Shown: positions 6,216-12,967, numbered from the stretch's first letter. The stretch is 13,015 nt of DNA from an uncultured Verrucomicrobiota bacterium (GCA_945947925.1 CAMEZU010000030.1:1-13015), one strand, 5' to 3'. The notes: a model not told the origin generated them from the sequence alone. Numbers and translations: made by a program.

Positions 6216-6871
6216 GAGTCGCCCTGCGCAAGGGCCAGACGTACCGCTTCGGTCAGGGTTTCGGCGACGGGGGCGACGCGGGCGAGGCGCTCGGGGGAGT
6301 GACTGCCGCCGGAATAGAGGATGCAGCGTGCGCCGAGGGCGTCCGCGACCTCCTTGTCGTGGAGCGAATCGCCGATGCAGACGAAGGAAGGCCGGGAGTC
6401 GGGGGCCGGGGATCGGGAGCTGAGGGTTGCGACAAAGGCGCGGGCGCGGTCCAGCTTGCTGCCCCCGTCAAGGTTGTCCGTTCCGATGACGGCGTCGAAG
6501 TATCCGCAGATCCCGAACCGGCCGACCGCAGCGTCGAGGTAGTCCTGGCGGAGGGCGGAGACGATCGCCTGGCGGCAGCCGCGGCGCCGGGCGAGGTCGA
6601 GGGCCTCGCGGGCGGACGCCGCCAACTGCGCGTCGCGGGCATGGCGATGATAGGCGTCGTGATAGTCCTGCGCAAGGGCGTCCCAGTCCTCGCGAGCGAG
6701 GTCTATGCCGCACAGGGCGTAGAACGGACGCACCGGAAACGCAAAGCGCTCGCGGTAGAAGGCGACGGAGACGGGGTCGAGTCCCCTCTGGACGAGCTGG
6801 TCGTTCAGGGCGTCGACGGACGCCTGCGTGTCGTCGAGAAGCGTCCCGTTCCAATCCCAGATCAGCGTCAT
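6188..6871 (-). CDS. HAD-superfamily hydrolase, phosphoglycolate phosphatase-like
   Basis: Probably a small-molecule phosphatase of the haloacid dehalogenase superfamily; the substrate cannot be told from sequence. The 227-residue protein has motif I DWNGTLLDD at 6-14 with nucleophile Asp6, a C1-type helical cap (about 16-90), motif II Ser105 in IVSAL, motif III Lys139 in GSKLDRA and motif IV GDSLHDKE at 167-174. The second Asp of the usual DxDGT (general acid) is Asn8, a variant known in some HAD proteins but one that can alter activity. A Ser/Pro/Arg-rich insert at 151-162 is encoded by a heptamer DNA array. The start (MTLIWDWNGT) is fixed by the domain and by an ATGA overlap with the ymdB stop; there is no ribosome-binding site, so translation is probably coupled. 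The reading frame extends upstream but only through ymdB. Confidence 0.82.
   Translation of the reverse strand: MTLIWDWNGTLLDDTQASVDALNDQLVQRGLDPVSVAFYRERFAFPVRPFYALCGIDLAREDWDALAQDYHDAYHRHARDAQLAASAREALDLARRRGCRQAIVSALRQDYLDAAVGRFGICGYFDAVIGTDNLDGGSKLDRARAFVATLSSRSPAPDSRPSFVCIGDSLHDKEVADALGARCILYSGGSHSPERLARVAPVAETLTEAVRLALAQGDSSQCAAVLL
6392..6419. repeat. Four degenerate heptamers, G-quadruplex-like, inside the HAD gene
   Basis: On the coding strand the units are CTCCCGA, TCCCCGG, CCCCCGA and CTCCCGG, consensus YYCCCGR. The plus strand has G-runs at 6394-6396, 6401-6405, 6408-6411, 6415-6417 and 6424-6426, separated by 2-6 bases, which fits the usual G-quadruplex pattern. The G-rich strand is the template strand for the HAD gene. 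Confidence 0.55.
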
Positions 6872-7653
6872 CGGGCGAAGGGCTCGCGGATGCGGACCGT
6901 TTCGATCGCCGAGGCGACCTTGGTCGCGGGATCGAAGTCGATGACGGCGCCTTCGAGGACGCACGGACCGTCCGCGACGTCGAAGCGGGACGGCATGCCC
7001 GTGATGAAGCGGCGCGTCACGGGCTTGAGGTCGCGTCCGATCGAGCTCACGTAGGGACCGGTCATCCCAAGGTCGGTGAGGTAGGCCGTTCCCTTCGGCA
7101 GGACGAGCGTATCCGAGGTCTGCACGTGCGTGTGCGTGCCACAGACCGCGGTGACGCGTCCGTCAAGATAGTAGCCGAGCGTGATCTTCTCGCTCGTCGC
7201 CTCGGCGTGGAAGTCGACGAAAACGGGAACATTCTTCGGAATCTCGTTGAGGATGCGGTCCATCGTCTTGAAGGGACAGTCCACCGGGTTCATGAAAACG
7301 CGGCCCTGGACGTTGACGACGGCGATTTGACAGGTCGGGAGCGTCACCAGCGTCCAGCCCTTGCCGGGACAGTCCGACGGATAGTTCGCGGGACGCACCA
7401 GACGGTCCACGGAGCCGATCTGCCCCGGAAACTCCTTCTGTCCCCACGTGTGGTCGCCGAGCGTCACCGCATCCGCCCCCGCCTCGAGGAACTCCTTCGC
7501 GAGCGCGGCCGTGATGCCCGAACCGGCGGCGGCGTTCTCGGCGTTGACGATCACGGCGGCGAGGCCCAGCTCGCGGCGAAGTCGCGGCACCTCGCGCTTG
7601 AAGATGTTCCTGCCGGGCGAGCCGACCACGTCACCGATCATCAGTACTTTCAT
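6868..7653 (-). CDS. ymdB: YmdB-family metallophosphodiesterase (TIGR00282)
   Basis: Calcineurin-like phosphoesterase related to Bacillus subtilis YmdB, a phosphodiesterase acting on 2',3'-cyclic nucleotides in vitro and influencing RNA turnover and multicellular behaviour. The 261-residue length is the family norm. Binuclear metal-site residues are visible: Asp8 (GDVVGSPGR), Glu39-Asn40 (NAENAAAGSG), Asp67-His68 (LGDHTW), His149 (DFHAEATSEK) and His174/His176 (GTHTHVQTSD). The first residue of LGDHTW is normally Asn in the family; Asp can still bind metal. The start at 7653 has AAGGAG four bases upstream, inside the end of the preceding Sel1 gene (23-base overlap). It overlaps the HAD gene by ATGA, which suggests a shared message. 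Cytosolic; no signal peptide. Confidence 0.9.
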   Translation of the reverse strand: MKVLMIGDVVGSPGRNIFKREVPRLRRELGLAAVIVNAENAAAGSGITAALAKEFLEAGADAVTLGDHTWGQKEFPGQIGSVDRLVRPANYPSDCPGKGWTLVTLPTCQIAVVNVQGRVFMNPVDCPFKTMDRILNEIPKNVPVFVDFHAEATSEKITLGYYLDGRVTAVCGTHTHVQTSDTLVLPKGTAYLTDLGMTGPYVSSIGRDLKPVTRRFITGMPSRFDVADGPCVLEGAVIDFDPATKVASAIETVRIREPFAR

Positions 7654-8644
7654 GGTTCTCCTTCAGCCATTCGGCGGCGTTGGCGTCGCCTTGCGCGGCC
7701 CTGGACCGCATCATCCACAAGACCGATTTCGCCGCATTCGGCTCCAGGGTGCCGAGTCCCGTCGAATAACATTCCGACAGGCAGTCCATCGCCTCGACCT
7801 GCCCCCGGGACGCCATGCGCTCCAGGAGCCGGATCCCCTGCGGAACGTCCGCCGGCATGCCTTCCCCGCGGATCATGGCGAGGAGGTAGTTGATCTTGCC
7901 GCTGACGTCACCCTGCTCCGCAGCCATGCGGAAGCAGCGGAGGGCGCGTTTCAGGTTCTGCTCGACATACACCCCTTCGCGATAAAAGCGGCCCAGGTTG
8001 TTGATCGCCTCCGTATGCCCCTTCTGGGCGGCGCGCGAAAAGCAGTCAAAGGCCTTCGCCTCGTCCCGGACGCAGCCCCAGCCGTTCTGCAGGCAGATGC
8101 CGAGGTTGTTGAGACCGTTCGCGTCGCCCTGGTCGGCCGCCCGACGGAAAGAGGAGAAGCTCGTCCGCAGGATCTCCCGCCGCTCCTCGGGGTCTGCGCC
8201 CGGATCCTGAAGCACGACCGTCAGCCGCCGCGTCCCGAGCTGGTTCAGCGCATGCGGATTGCCGCCGTCAGCGGCCTTCTCCAGGCAGGTCTCGTCGTGG
8301 GAATCAAGGTAGAGCAGATACCAGGCCAAGGCGTTGTTCTCCCGCTCGGCAACCGTCTGGAGATAAGGACGAGACCGGTCGAGGTACGCCTTGCGGCATT
8401 CCGGAGTCAGGCGGGCCGACGCCGGCCAGTCCGACGACTCGGACAGGACGGCCGCCACGAACTGGGGAACCAGCATGCCGTTGCGCGCACCTTCCATGAC
8501 GCACTCCACGGCCGCGGCGTATTTCCGCGCGTCAACCGAAGAACGTCGGGCAAGCAGCAGCCGAACCGCGCCGACCGTGTCCGCCGCGCCAAAGGATGCG
8601 GCCGACAGCATCAGGGTCAGGGCGAAGAGGATCGGACGCTTCAT
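7631..8644 (-). CDS. Exported Sel1-repeat protein (second of a tandem pair)
   Basis: Sel1-like (TPR-type alpha-solenoid) repeat protein, probably a protein-protein interaction scaffold in the periplasm; partners unknown. The 337-residue product begins with a signal peptide (MKRPILFALTLMLSAASFGA, likely cleaved near 20-21). A helical segment precedes repeats from about 120 to 325, for example LEKAADGGNPHALNQLG, FRRAADQGDANGLNNLG, FSRAAQKGHTEAINNLG, FRMAAEQGDVSGKINYL and MRSRAAQGDANAAEWL. The start is placed at 8644 because the signal peptide begins there and ATG overlaps the TGA of the upstream gene (ATGA); no ribosome-binding site is seen. Its repeat GWGCVRDEAKAFDCFSRAA closely matches GYGVVRDEAKAFRYLERAA of its neighbour, so the two probably arose by tandem duplication. 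The last 23 bases overlap ymdB. Confidence 0.85.
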   Translation of the reverse strand: MKRPILFALTLMLSAASFGAADTVGAVRLLLARRSSVDARKYAAAVECVMEGARNGMLVPQFVAAVLSESSDWPASARLTPECRKAYLDRSRPYLQTVAERENNALAWYLLYLDSHDETCLEKAADGGNPHALNQLGTRRLTVVLQDPGADPEERREILRTSFSSFRRAADQGDANGLNNLGICLQNGWGCVRDEAKAFDCFSRAAQKGHTEAINNLGRFYREGVYVEQNLKRALRCFRMAAEQGDVSGKINYLLAMIRGEGMPADVPQGIRLLERMASRGQVEAMDCLSECYSTGLGTLEPNAAKSVLWMMRSRAAQGDANAAEWLKENHESTDDR

Positions 8645-9837
8645 GGCGCGGGGGCCGCCGACGGCAAATCCAGTCGGTCGAAGAGATGCGGACCGTGTTC
8701 GGACAGCCAGATCGCGGCCATGCGGCGCGCCAGGGGTTCGCCGTTGGTCTTGTCCGCACGCGTCAGCCACCAGTGCCGCGTGTTGACCGTCACGGTCGTC
8801 CCGTCGCGCCGCGTCACTTCGACCTCGCGCTTCAGGCCGGCCGTCTCCTTCTCGCAGCAGTCCGCCATCATCGCCATCGCCTCGACATCGTCGTAGTCCA
8901 TCGCGGCACGGTAGAACCAGTAGACCGCCAGGCGCTCGTTTCGGGCGACGACCGTGCCGTCACGGTAGCACTTCGCCAGCCGGACCATCGACGGAGCGTA
9001 CTGGAGGTTCATCGCGCAGTGGCACCAGTAGCCGATCGCATCACGTCGCCAGCGGGCGATTTCCGCCTCGTCCTTGCGCTCGGCCGCGCTTCGGGCCTCC
9101 TCGCTCGCGTTCGCGGGTCTTGCCTTGACAAAGCCGACGAGATCCATCAGCTTCTGGGCGTAGACGTCCATCGCCTCGACGAGCCGCTTGTCGGCCGCAC
9201 GCCGGAGGTACTTCATGCCCTCCGCCTCGTCCGCCGCCGCGACGCCACGTCCGGAAATCAGCGCCAGCGCATACTGCATCTCGCTGAAGGCGTCGCCGCC
9301 CTTCGCGCCTTCGGCAAACCGGGCGATCGCCGCCTCGGAATCCGCCTCGCAACCGATGCCGTCGCGATAGCAGACGCCGAGCTTGCCCTGTGCCGCGGCG
9401 TGTCCGTTGTCGGCCGCGCGCTCGAGGTAGCGGAAGGCCTTCGCCTCGTCCCTGACGACACCGTAGCCGTACAGGCAGCAGACGCCGAGGTTGTAGCAGG
9501 CGTCGTTGTCGTTGCGGTCGGCCGCGGCCAGGAAGTCGCGGGCGCTGTCCTCGTAGGCACGCTGCAAGACGGAACGCCTCTTGGCCGCATCGCGCCGAAG
9601 GCCGGCGACCGCGTCCTTGCCCGCGTGCTGCTCCTGCGCCACGCGCAGGGCCTCCAGCGAGGCCGTGAGATTGCTTTGCGCCGTGACAATGCGCTCCATG
9701 CCCCGGGCGTTGAGCTCGGCGGGATCGACGATCGGCGCCGGCTGGTCCTTCCGCCGCGAAACGCCGGAAGAAACGGCGGCGACAAGTCCGGCGGCCGACA
9801 GCGCCAGCACGGCCGCGGTGACGAGAAGTCTCTTCAT
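8641..9837 (-). CDS. Exported or membrane-anchored Sel1-repeat protein (first of a tandem pair)
   Basis: The 398-residue protein has an N-terminal hydrophobic segment (about 5-24) that is either a signal peptide or a membrane anchor; no lipobox cysteine is present. A charged, probably coiled helical region (40-95) follows. Sel1 repeats cover about 98-218 (CYNLGVCCLYGYGVVRDEAK, KLGVCYRDGIGCEAD, MQYALALISGRGVA). A helical spacer leads to another repeat group at about 270-325 (MVRLAKCYRDGTVVARNERL), and a non-repeat C-terminal tail is rich in Trp/Arg (354-398). Such proteins usually scaffold protein complexes; no catalytic motif is seen. The start has AGGAG six bases upstream and overlaps the stop of the methyltransferase-like gene by ATGA. 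Cysteine content is high for an exported protein (for example VCCLY and DCCEK). No specific function can be assigned. Confidence 0.84.
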   Translation of the reverse strand: MKRLLVTAAVLALSAAGLVAAVSSGVSRRKDQPAPIVDPAELNARGMERIVTAQSNLTASLEALRVAQEQHAGKDAVAGLRRDAAKRRSVLQRAYEDSARDFLAAADRNDNDACYNLGVCCLYGYGVVRDEAKAFRYLERAADNGHAAAQGKLGVCYRDGIGCEADSEAAIARFAEGAKGGDAFSEMQYALALISGRGVAAADEAEGMKYLRRAADKRLVEAMDVYAQKLMDLVGFVKARPANASEEARSAAERKDEAEIARWRRDAIGYWCHCAMNLQYAPSMVRLAKCYRDGTVVARNERLAVYWFYRAAMDYDDVEAMAMMADCCEKETAGLKREVEVTRRDGTTVTVNTRHWWLTRADKTNGEPLARRMAAIWLSEHGPHLFDRLDLPSAAPAP

Positions 9838-10325
9838 GTCCTGCTCCTGAATGGCGTGAAGGGCAGCTGACCCTCACGGATGAAGCCCTTGTGCTCGCGC
9901 CAGGCCTTCATGCGCGCGCAAACGGTGATCGTATGCCCCTTGCGGCCGAAGGTCCACCATTTCGGACGCTTCAGCTCGACGATGTCGTAGCCCTCGCGGA
10001 CGATCTTGTAGATCTCCGGCGCCGTGAGGCCGTCCTGGCCGCCGGTCCGCTCGTTCACCGTGAAGAAGAGGCACCCCGACGGACGCAGCACGCGGTGCGC
10101 CTCGCGCACGTTCTCGCGCGTGACGGCGGCCCCCTCCAGCACGACGACCTCGAACTGCCCGTCCTCGAACGGCAGCTCCGGCGTCGCCGGCACGGACATC
10201 CACACCCCGCCCCGCAACGCCTTCAGGGCGTCTTCGACGGACCTGTCGTCGCAGCCGACGACAAGCCCGGTGCGAATCCGGTCGAACCGGTTCGCAATCG
10301 AGGCGAGGATGGGTTCTAGAGGCAT
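9834..10325 (-). CDS. Methyltransferase-like protein lacking motif I
   Basis: A 163-residue protein resembling the second half of a class I SAM-dependent methyltransferase of the Methyltransf_11 type. It has LPFEDGQFEVVVLEG (51-65, like the post-II region LPFPDGSFDVV) and REAHRVLRPSGCLFFTV (74-90, like the ARVLKPGG strand). The glycine-rich SAM-binding motif I is replaced by GLVVGCDDRS (20-29), with one Gly where GxGxG is expected, so SAM binding is doubtful. The C-terminus (120-163) is basic and rich in Trp/Arg/Lys. The start at 10325 overlaps the end of hisS by 10 bases, and no other start fits; translation is probably coupled. Upstream extension of this frame runs antiparallel in sense to nothing and lies wholly in hisS, so it is not used. 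It could be a pseudoenzyme or a small divergent methyltransferase. Confidence 0.65.
   Translation of the reverse strand: MPLEPILASIANRFDRIRTGLVVGCDDRSVEDALKALRGGVWMSVPATPELPFEDGQFEVVVLEGAAVTRENVREAHRVLRPSGCLFFTVNERTGGQDGLTAPEIYKIVREGYDIVELKRPKWWTFGRKGHTITVCARMKAWREHKGFIREGQLPFTPFRSRT
10271..10296. repeat. Strong inverted repeat near the 5' end of the methyltransferase-like gene
   Basis: Arms TGCGAA-t-CCGGT (10271-10282) and ACCGGTTCGCA (10286-10296) give 11 pairs with a single bulged base around a three-base loop. The centre includes the perfect 12-bp palindrome CGAACCGGTTCG (10283-10294). It lies 30-55 bases inside the gene and could form a stable mRNA hairpin just past the hisS stop codon. 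Confidence 0.5.
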
Positions 10326-11545
10326 ACTTCGGTCTCTTCGCGCGTCTCCATGTCCTTGAGCCGCGCCTTGCCCGCAGCGACGTCGTCCGGTCCGAGGAAC
10401 ACGGCCTTCGCCGCACAGCTCGAGTCGGCGTGCGAGAAGAACTTCTTCGGCTTCTGGGCCTTGAGCGCCAGGTCGACGCGATTGCCTTCCGCGCGCAGCT
10501 TCGCCGCAAGACGGACCGCCGCATCGCGCTGATCCGGGAACATGAAGCCGACCGCGACGCCCTTCTTTGCCTTCGCCGCGTCCGGGCCAAGGCGTGACTT
10601 GAGAAGCTCGGTGACGACGACGTCGCCGAAACCGAGACCGACCGCGCTCGTCGGCTCGCCGCCGATCGTCGTGAGAAGGTTGTCGTAACGTCCGCCGCCG
10701 AAGATGGCGCGGAACTCGCCCGCCGTGTCGAAGCACTCGAAGACGACGCCCGTGTAGTAGCTGAGACCGCGGATCACCGCAATGTCGAACATGAGGCAGT
10801 CCGCGAAACCCGCGACTTCCGCGAGCCGGAAGAGCTCCACGAGCTCTGGACACTTCTCGTACGACTTCGTCTCCATAATTGCGAAGGTCGCCTTGACCTC
10901 GCTCTCGTCGAGCCCGCCGTCCTTGAGCATTTCAGCGATCTCGCTGTCGGGCATCTTGCCGCGCTTGTCGAGCGCGAGAAAGACCTGCGCGTGCTTCTCC
11001 GGCGCGATGCCGCTCTCTTGGAGGAGCTGGCCGAGAAACTTGCGCGAGGAGACGTGCACCTTGAAGTCGGCGGACGAAAGCCCCATGCGGCGGAGCGCGT
11101 CGCAGGCCGCGCCGATCACCTCGGCCTCCGCGAGGACGGACTCCTCGCCGATGATGTCCATGTTCCACTGGTAGTGCTCGCGCTTGCGTCCCTTCGTCAT
11201 GCGCTCGTAGCGGAAGCACTGCGCGATCGTCGTCCACTTGAGCGGGAACGGCAGCTCCTTCTGGCGCTGCGCGACCATACGCGCCAGGGTCGGCGTCATC
11301 TCCGCACGAAGCGCGAGATGGCGGTTGGACTTGTCGTTGAAGTGGTAGATCTGCTCGCCGACTTCCTCGCCGGCCTTGCGCGCGAGAAGCTCGTAGCTCT
11401 CGACGACGCACGCGTCGTACGGATCGAATCCCGCGGCCTCGCCGGCCGCCCGGAACGCGTCGAATACCTTGTTGCGCCACACCATGTCCTCGGGATAGAA
11501 ATCCCGCATCCCGCGCGGCGCCTCGAAACTAATCTTTTCTGCCAT
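10316..11545 (-). CDS. hisS: Histidyl-tRNA synthetase (HisRS)
   Basis: Class II aminoacyl-tRNA synthetase charging tRNA-His; cytosolic homodimer. The 409-residue protein shows RGMRDFYPED at 11-20, motif 2 RYERMTKGRKREHYQWNMDI at 112-131, the histidine-specific RGLSYYTG at 259-266, GGGRYDNL at 283-290, motif 3 region SAVGLGFGD at 300-308 and an anticodon-binding domain from about 328 to the end. The motif 2 form REHYQWNMD and the change of RGLDYYTG to RGLSYYTG resemble the plant-organelle and planctomycete-like branch rather than the E. coli branch (from memory of the family). The start at 11545 gives the normal spacing to RGMRD. No ribosome-binding site is present and the promoter lies about ten bases away, so the message should be nearly leaderless. 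First gene of an overlapping six-gene chain. Confidence 0.95.
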   Translation of the reverse strand: MAEKISFEAPRGMRDFYPEDMVWRNKVFDAFRAAGEAAGFDPYDACVVESYELLARKAGEEVGEQIYHFNDKSNRHLALRAEMTPTLARMVAQRQKELPFPLKWTTIAQCFRYERMTKGRKREHYQWNMDIIGEESVLAEAEVIGAACDALRRMGLSSADFKVHVSSRKFLGQLLQESGIAPEKHAQVFLALDKRGKMPDSEIAEMLKDGGLDESEVKATFAIMETKSYEKCPELVELFRLAEVAGFADCLMFDIAVIRGLSYYTGVVFECFDTAGEFRAIFGGGRYDNLLTTIGGEPTSAVGLGFGDVVVTELLKSRLGPDAAKAKKGVAVGFMFPDQRDAAVRLAAKLRAEGNRVDLALKAQKPKKFFSHADSSCAAKAVFLGPDDVAAGKARLKDMETREETEVCL

Positions 11546-11554
11546 AGTTGATAT

Positions 11555-11563
11555 ATTATAGCA
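11555..11563 (-). promoter_or_regulatory. hisS promoter, extended -10 (near-leaderless mRNA)
   Basis: TGCTATAAT (11563-11555, minus strand) lies in the 46-base AT-rich gap between the ATPase stop and the hisS start. Predicted transcription start is at A11548 or A11549, three or four bases before the ATG at 11545. No good -35 hexamer is seen at 17-18 bases. It would drive hisS and the following overlapping genes. Confidence 0.6.
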
Positions 11564-11591
11564 AACTTTTTGAATTACTACAGAACACCCG

Positions 11592-12914
11592 TCAGATGTC
11601 TTCGAGCGAAAGGACCCCGAAAGTCGAGGACAGGGAGCGCTTCTCGGGGTTTTTCTGCCAGAATGCCGCCAGCTTGGACTCCATCACCGTCGGATCGTAA
11701 TGGCGGGCGTTTCGCTTGACCTCGTAGAAATCCAACGTCCCCTTGAACTCGTTTTCACAGACGAGGTCGAGCTCGTTCTCCCCCTTTCGGTCCCACCAAC
11801 CGCCCATGCGCGTATAGGCATGCTCTTCCACGAAACGTGCACGAAAATATCCCTCAAGCGCCAGCCCGGAGAACACTTCGTAATCACGCGCAACAACCTC
11901 CCGCAGTTCGTCAAACAGACCAACTTGGATCAGGTACTGATGCTTGAAGACAAAGCGGAACCAGAAACGGAAGAAGTTGTCATTCAACTTGTAGCGGCAC
12001 GCTTTGTTGGAAGTCTGCTCGAAAATCGGCTGGTGCTTGGCGATAAGGCCGTACTGCTCCTCCAACCGCGTCAGATAGCCGCCGACATCGCCGGCGATTT
12101 CATTCATAATTTCGGCACGGGAGGTCTTGCCCCGTGCAATCGCCGACAGAATTGAGAAATAGGTACCGTAGTCCTTGCCGAACTCCTCCACCAGAACCGC
12201 CCAACCCTCATCGAGGAAATAGGAATCCTCTTCAATCAGCACGTCGATCATCTTCCTCCGCGTATAGGCCTTGCGGTTCATCAGAAGCGCCACGTACTTC
12301 GCAACACCGCCGGTGAAGGTCCACAGCGCCAGCAGGTCGTCGGGCGAGAAGCTGGGATGATGGAACGCGAGAATTTCCTTGAGCACCGACACGGCAAACG
12401 GACGCACGGTCATCCTGTCGGTATCGCGTCCGTACAGCGGCTCCTTCTTCTCCTTGAAAATCTTGTTCATCAACGTATTGACACTGCCGGTAACGACCAG
12501 ATTGATCTTCGCCCGGCCGGACAGTTCGTCCCACTCCCGCTGCATCTCACTGTAGATCGCCGGATTAACGCGGAAGAAGTCCTGAAACTCATCGATCACG
12601 ACCGTCATCGGCCGATCGACGGCCTCTTCAAGCAGATAGCGGAACAAGGCACTGAATTTCGTCGCACGCCCCGGAATCGTCCGCCCTGTAAATGCCTCGA
12701 TCCGACTCTTGAATCCGTCACAGAGATCCGCCTCCGCTGAGCGCGTCACAAAGAGATAGAGGAACGGCTCATCCGCGAAAGCCGCTTTGACAAGCTCGGT
12801 CTTACCGACACGACGCCGCCCCGTCATCACCGTCAGCGCAGCCGTCTCCCGCGACCGAGCCCGAATCTCCCGCAGCTTGGCAATCTCCTTGTCGCGATCG
12901 AAGAATCTCATCAT
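11592..12914 (-). CDS. AAA-type ATPase with DUF234 nuclease-like C-terminus (archaeal ATPase family)
   Basis: A STAND/MNS-like P-loop ATPase of the ATPase_2 plus DUF234 architecture, whose cellular role is not established. In the 440 residues: Walker A GRRRVGKT (32-39), Walker B VVIDEF (105-110), sensor-like VVTGSV (140-145), the family's LYGRDTDRM (160-168), a winged-helix region (about 250-300), NDNFFRFWFRFV (311-322) and a PD-(D/E)XK-like set, Glu354, Glu381-Leu-Asp383 and Glu398-Val-Lys400. The active-site residues look intact. Two ATGs in a row begin the frame: 12914 is three bases from GGAGG (12922-12918), while 12911 is six bases away and may be the real start. GC is lower than in the neighbours (28 of 60 bases at 11941-12000, against 44 of 60 at 9061-9120), which suggests horizontal acquisition. 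It has its own strong promoter and possible operator. Confidence 0.87.
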   Translation of the reverse strand: MMRFFDRDKEIAKLREIRARSRETAALTVMTGRRRVGKTELVKAAFADEPFLYLFVTRSAEADLCDGFKSRIEAFTGRTIPGRATKFSALFRYLLEEAVDRPMTVVIDEFQDFFRVNPAIYSEMQREWDELSGRAKINLVVTGSVNTLMNKIFKEKKEPLYGRDTDRMTVRPFAVSVLKEILAFHHPSFSPDDLLALWTFTGGVAKYVALLMNRKAYTRRKMIDVLIEEDSYFLDEGWAVLVEEFGKDYGTYFSILSAIARGKTSRAEIMNEIAGDVGGYLTRLEEQYGLIAKHQPIFEQTSNKACRYKLNDNFFRFWFRFVFKHQYLIQVGLFDELREVVARDYEVFSGLALEGYFRARFVEEHAYTRMGGWWDRKGENELDLVCENEFKGTLDFYEVKRNARHYDPTVMESKLAAFWQKNPEKRSLSSTFGVLSLEDI

Positions 12915-12917
12915 CCG

Positions 12918-12922
12918 CCTCC
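12918..12922 (-). promoter_or_regulatory. Ribosome-binding site of the ATPase gene
   Basis: GGAGG on the minus strand lies three bases from the first ATG (12914) and six from the second (12911). Normal spacing is five to nine, so the second ATG is the better start by this criterion. Confidence 0.65.
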
Positions 12923-12933
12923 ATTAAGAATCA

Positions 12934-12962
12934 CTGGTTCGGAACCAGCCAGTTCCGAACTG
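12934..12962. promoter_or_regulatory. Double palindrome at the ATPase transcription start, possible operator
   Basis: Two nearly touching palindromes: CTGGTTC-G-GAACCAG (12934-12948) and CAGTTC-C-GAACTG (12950-12962), centres 15 bases apart. GTTCGGAAC (12937-12945) and GTTCCGAAC (12952-12960) are also inverted copies of each other, so a transcript starting near 12961 could fold its first 25 bases into a 9-bp hairpin with a six-base loop. The position just after the -10 box fits a repressor site or a 5' RNA structure. Confidence 0.6.
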
Positions 12963-12967
12963 AACGG

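Noticed and set aside
7448..8896. 482-codon plus-strand frame opposite ymdB and the second Sel1 gene
   Set aside because: Spans the junction of two well-supported minus-strand genes and shows no family features.
8596..9870. 424-codon plus-strand frame opposite the first Sel1 gene
   Set aside because: Arg/Ala/Val-rich shadow; the minus-strand frame has a signal peptide and Sel1 repeats.
10326..10853. Upstream extension of the methyltransferase-like frame into hisS
   Set aside because: The extra residues are an Arg/Gly-rich out-of-frame reading of hisS; the protein-like part begins at the ATG at 10325.
11546..11591. Intrinsic terminator between the ATPase gene and hisS
   Set aside because: The gap is AT-rich and contains the hisS promoter, but no inverted repeat precedes a T-run.
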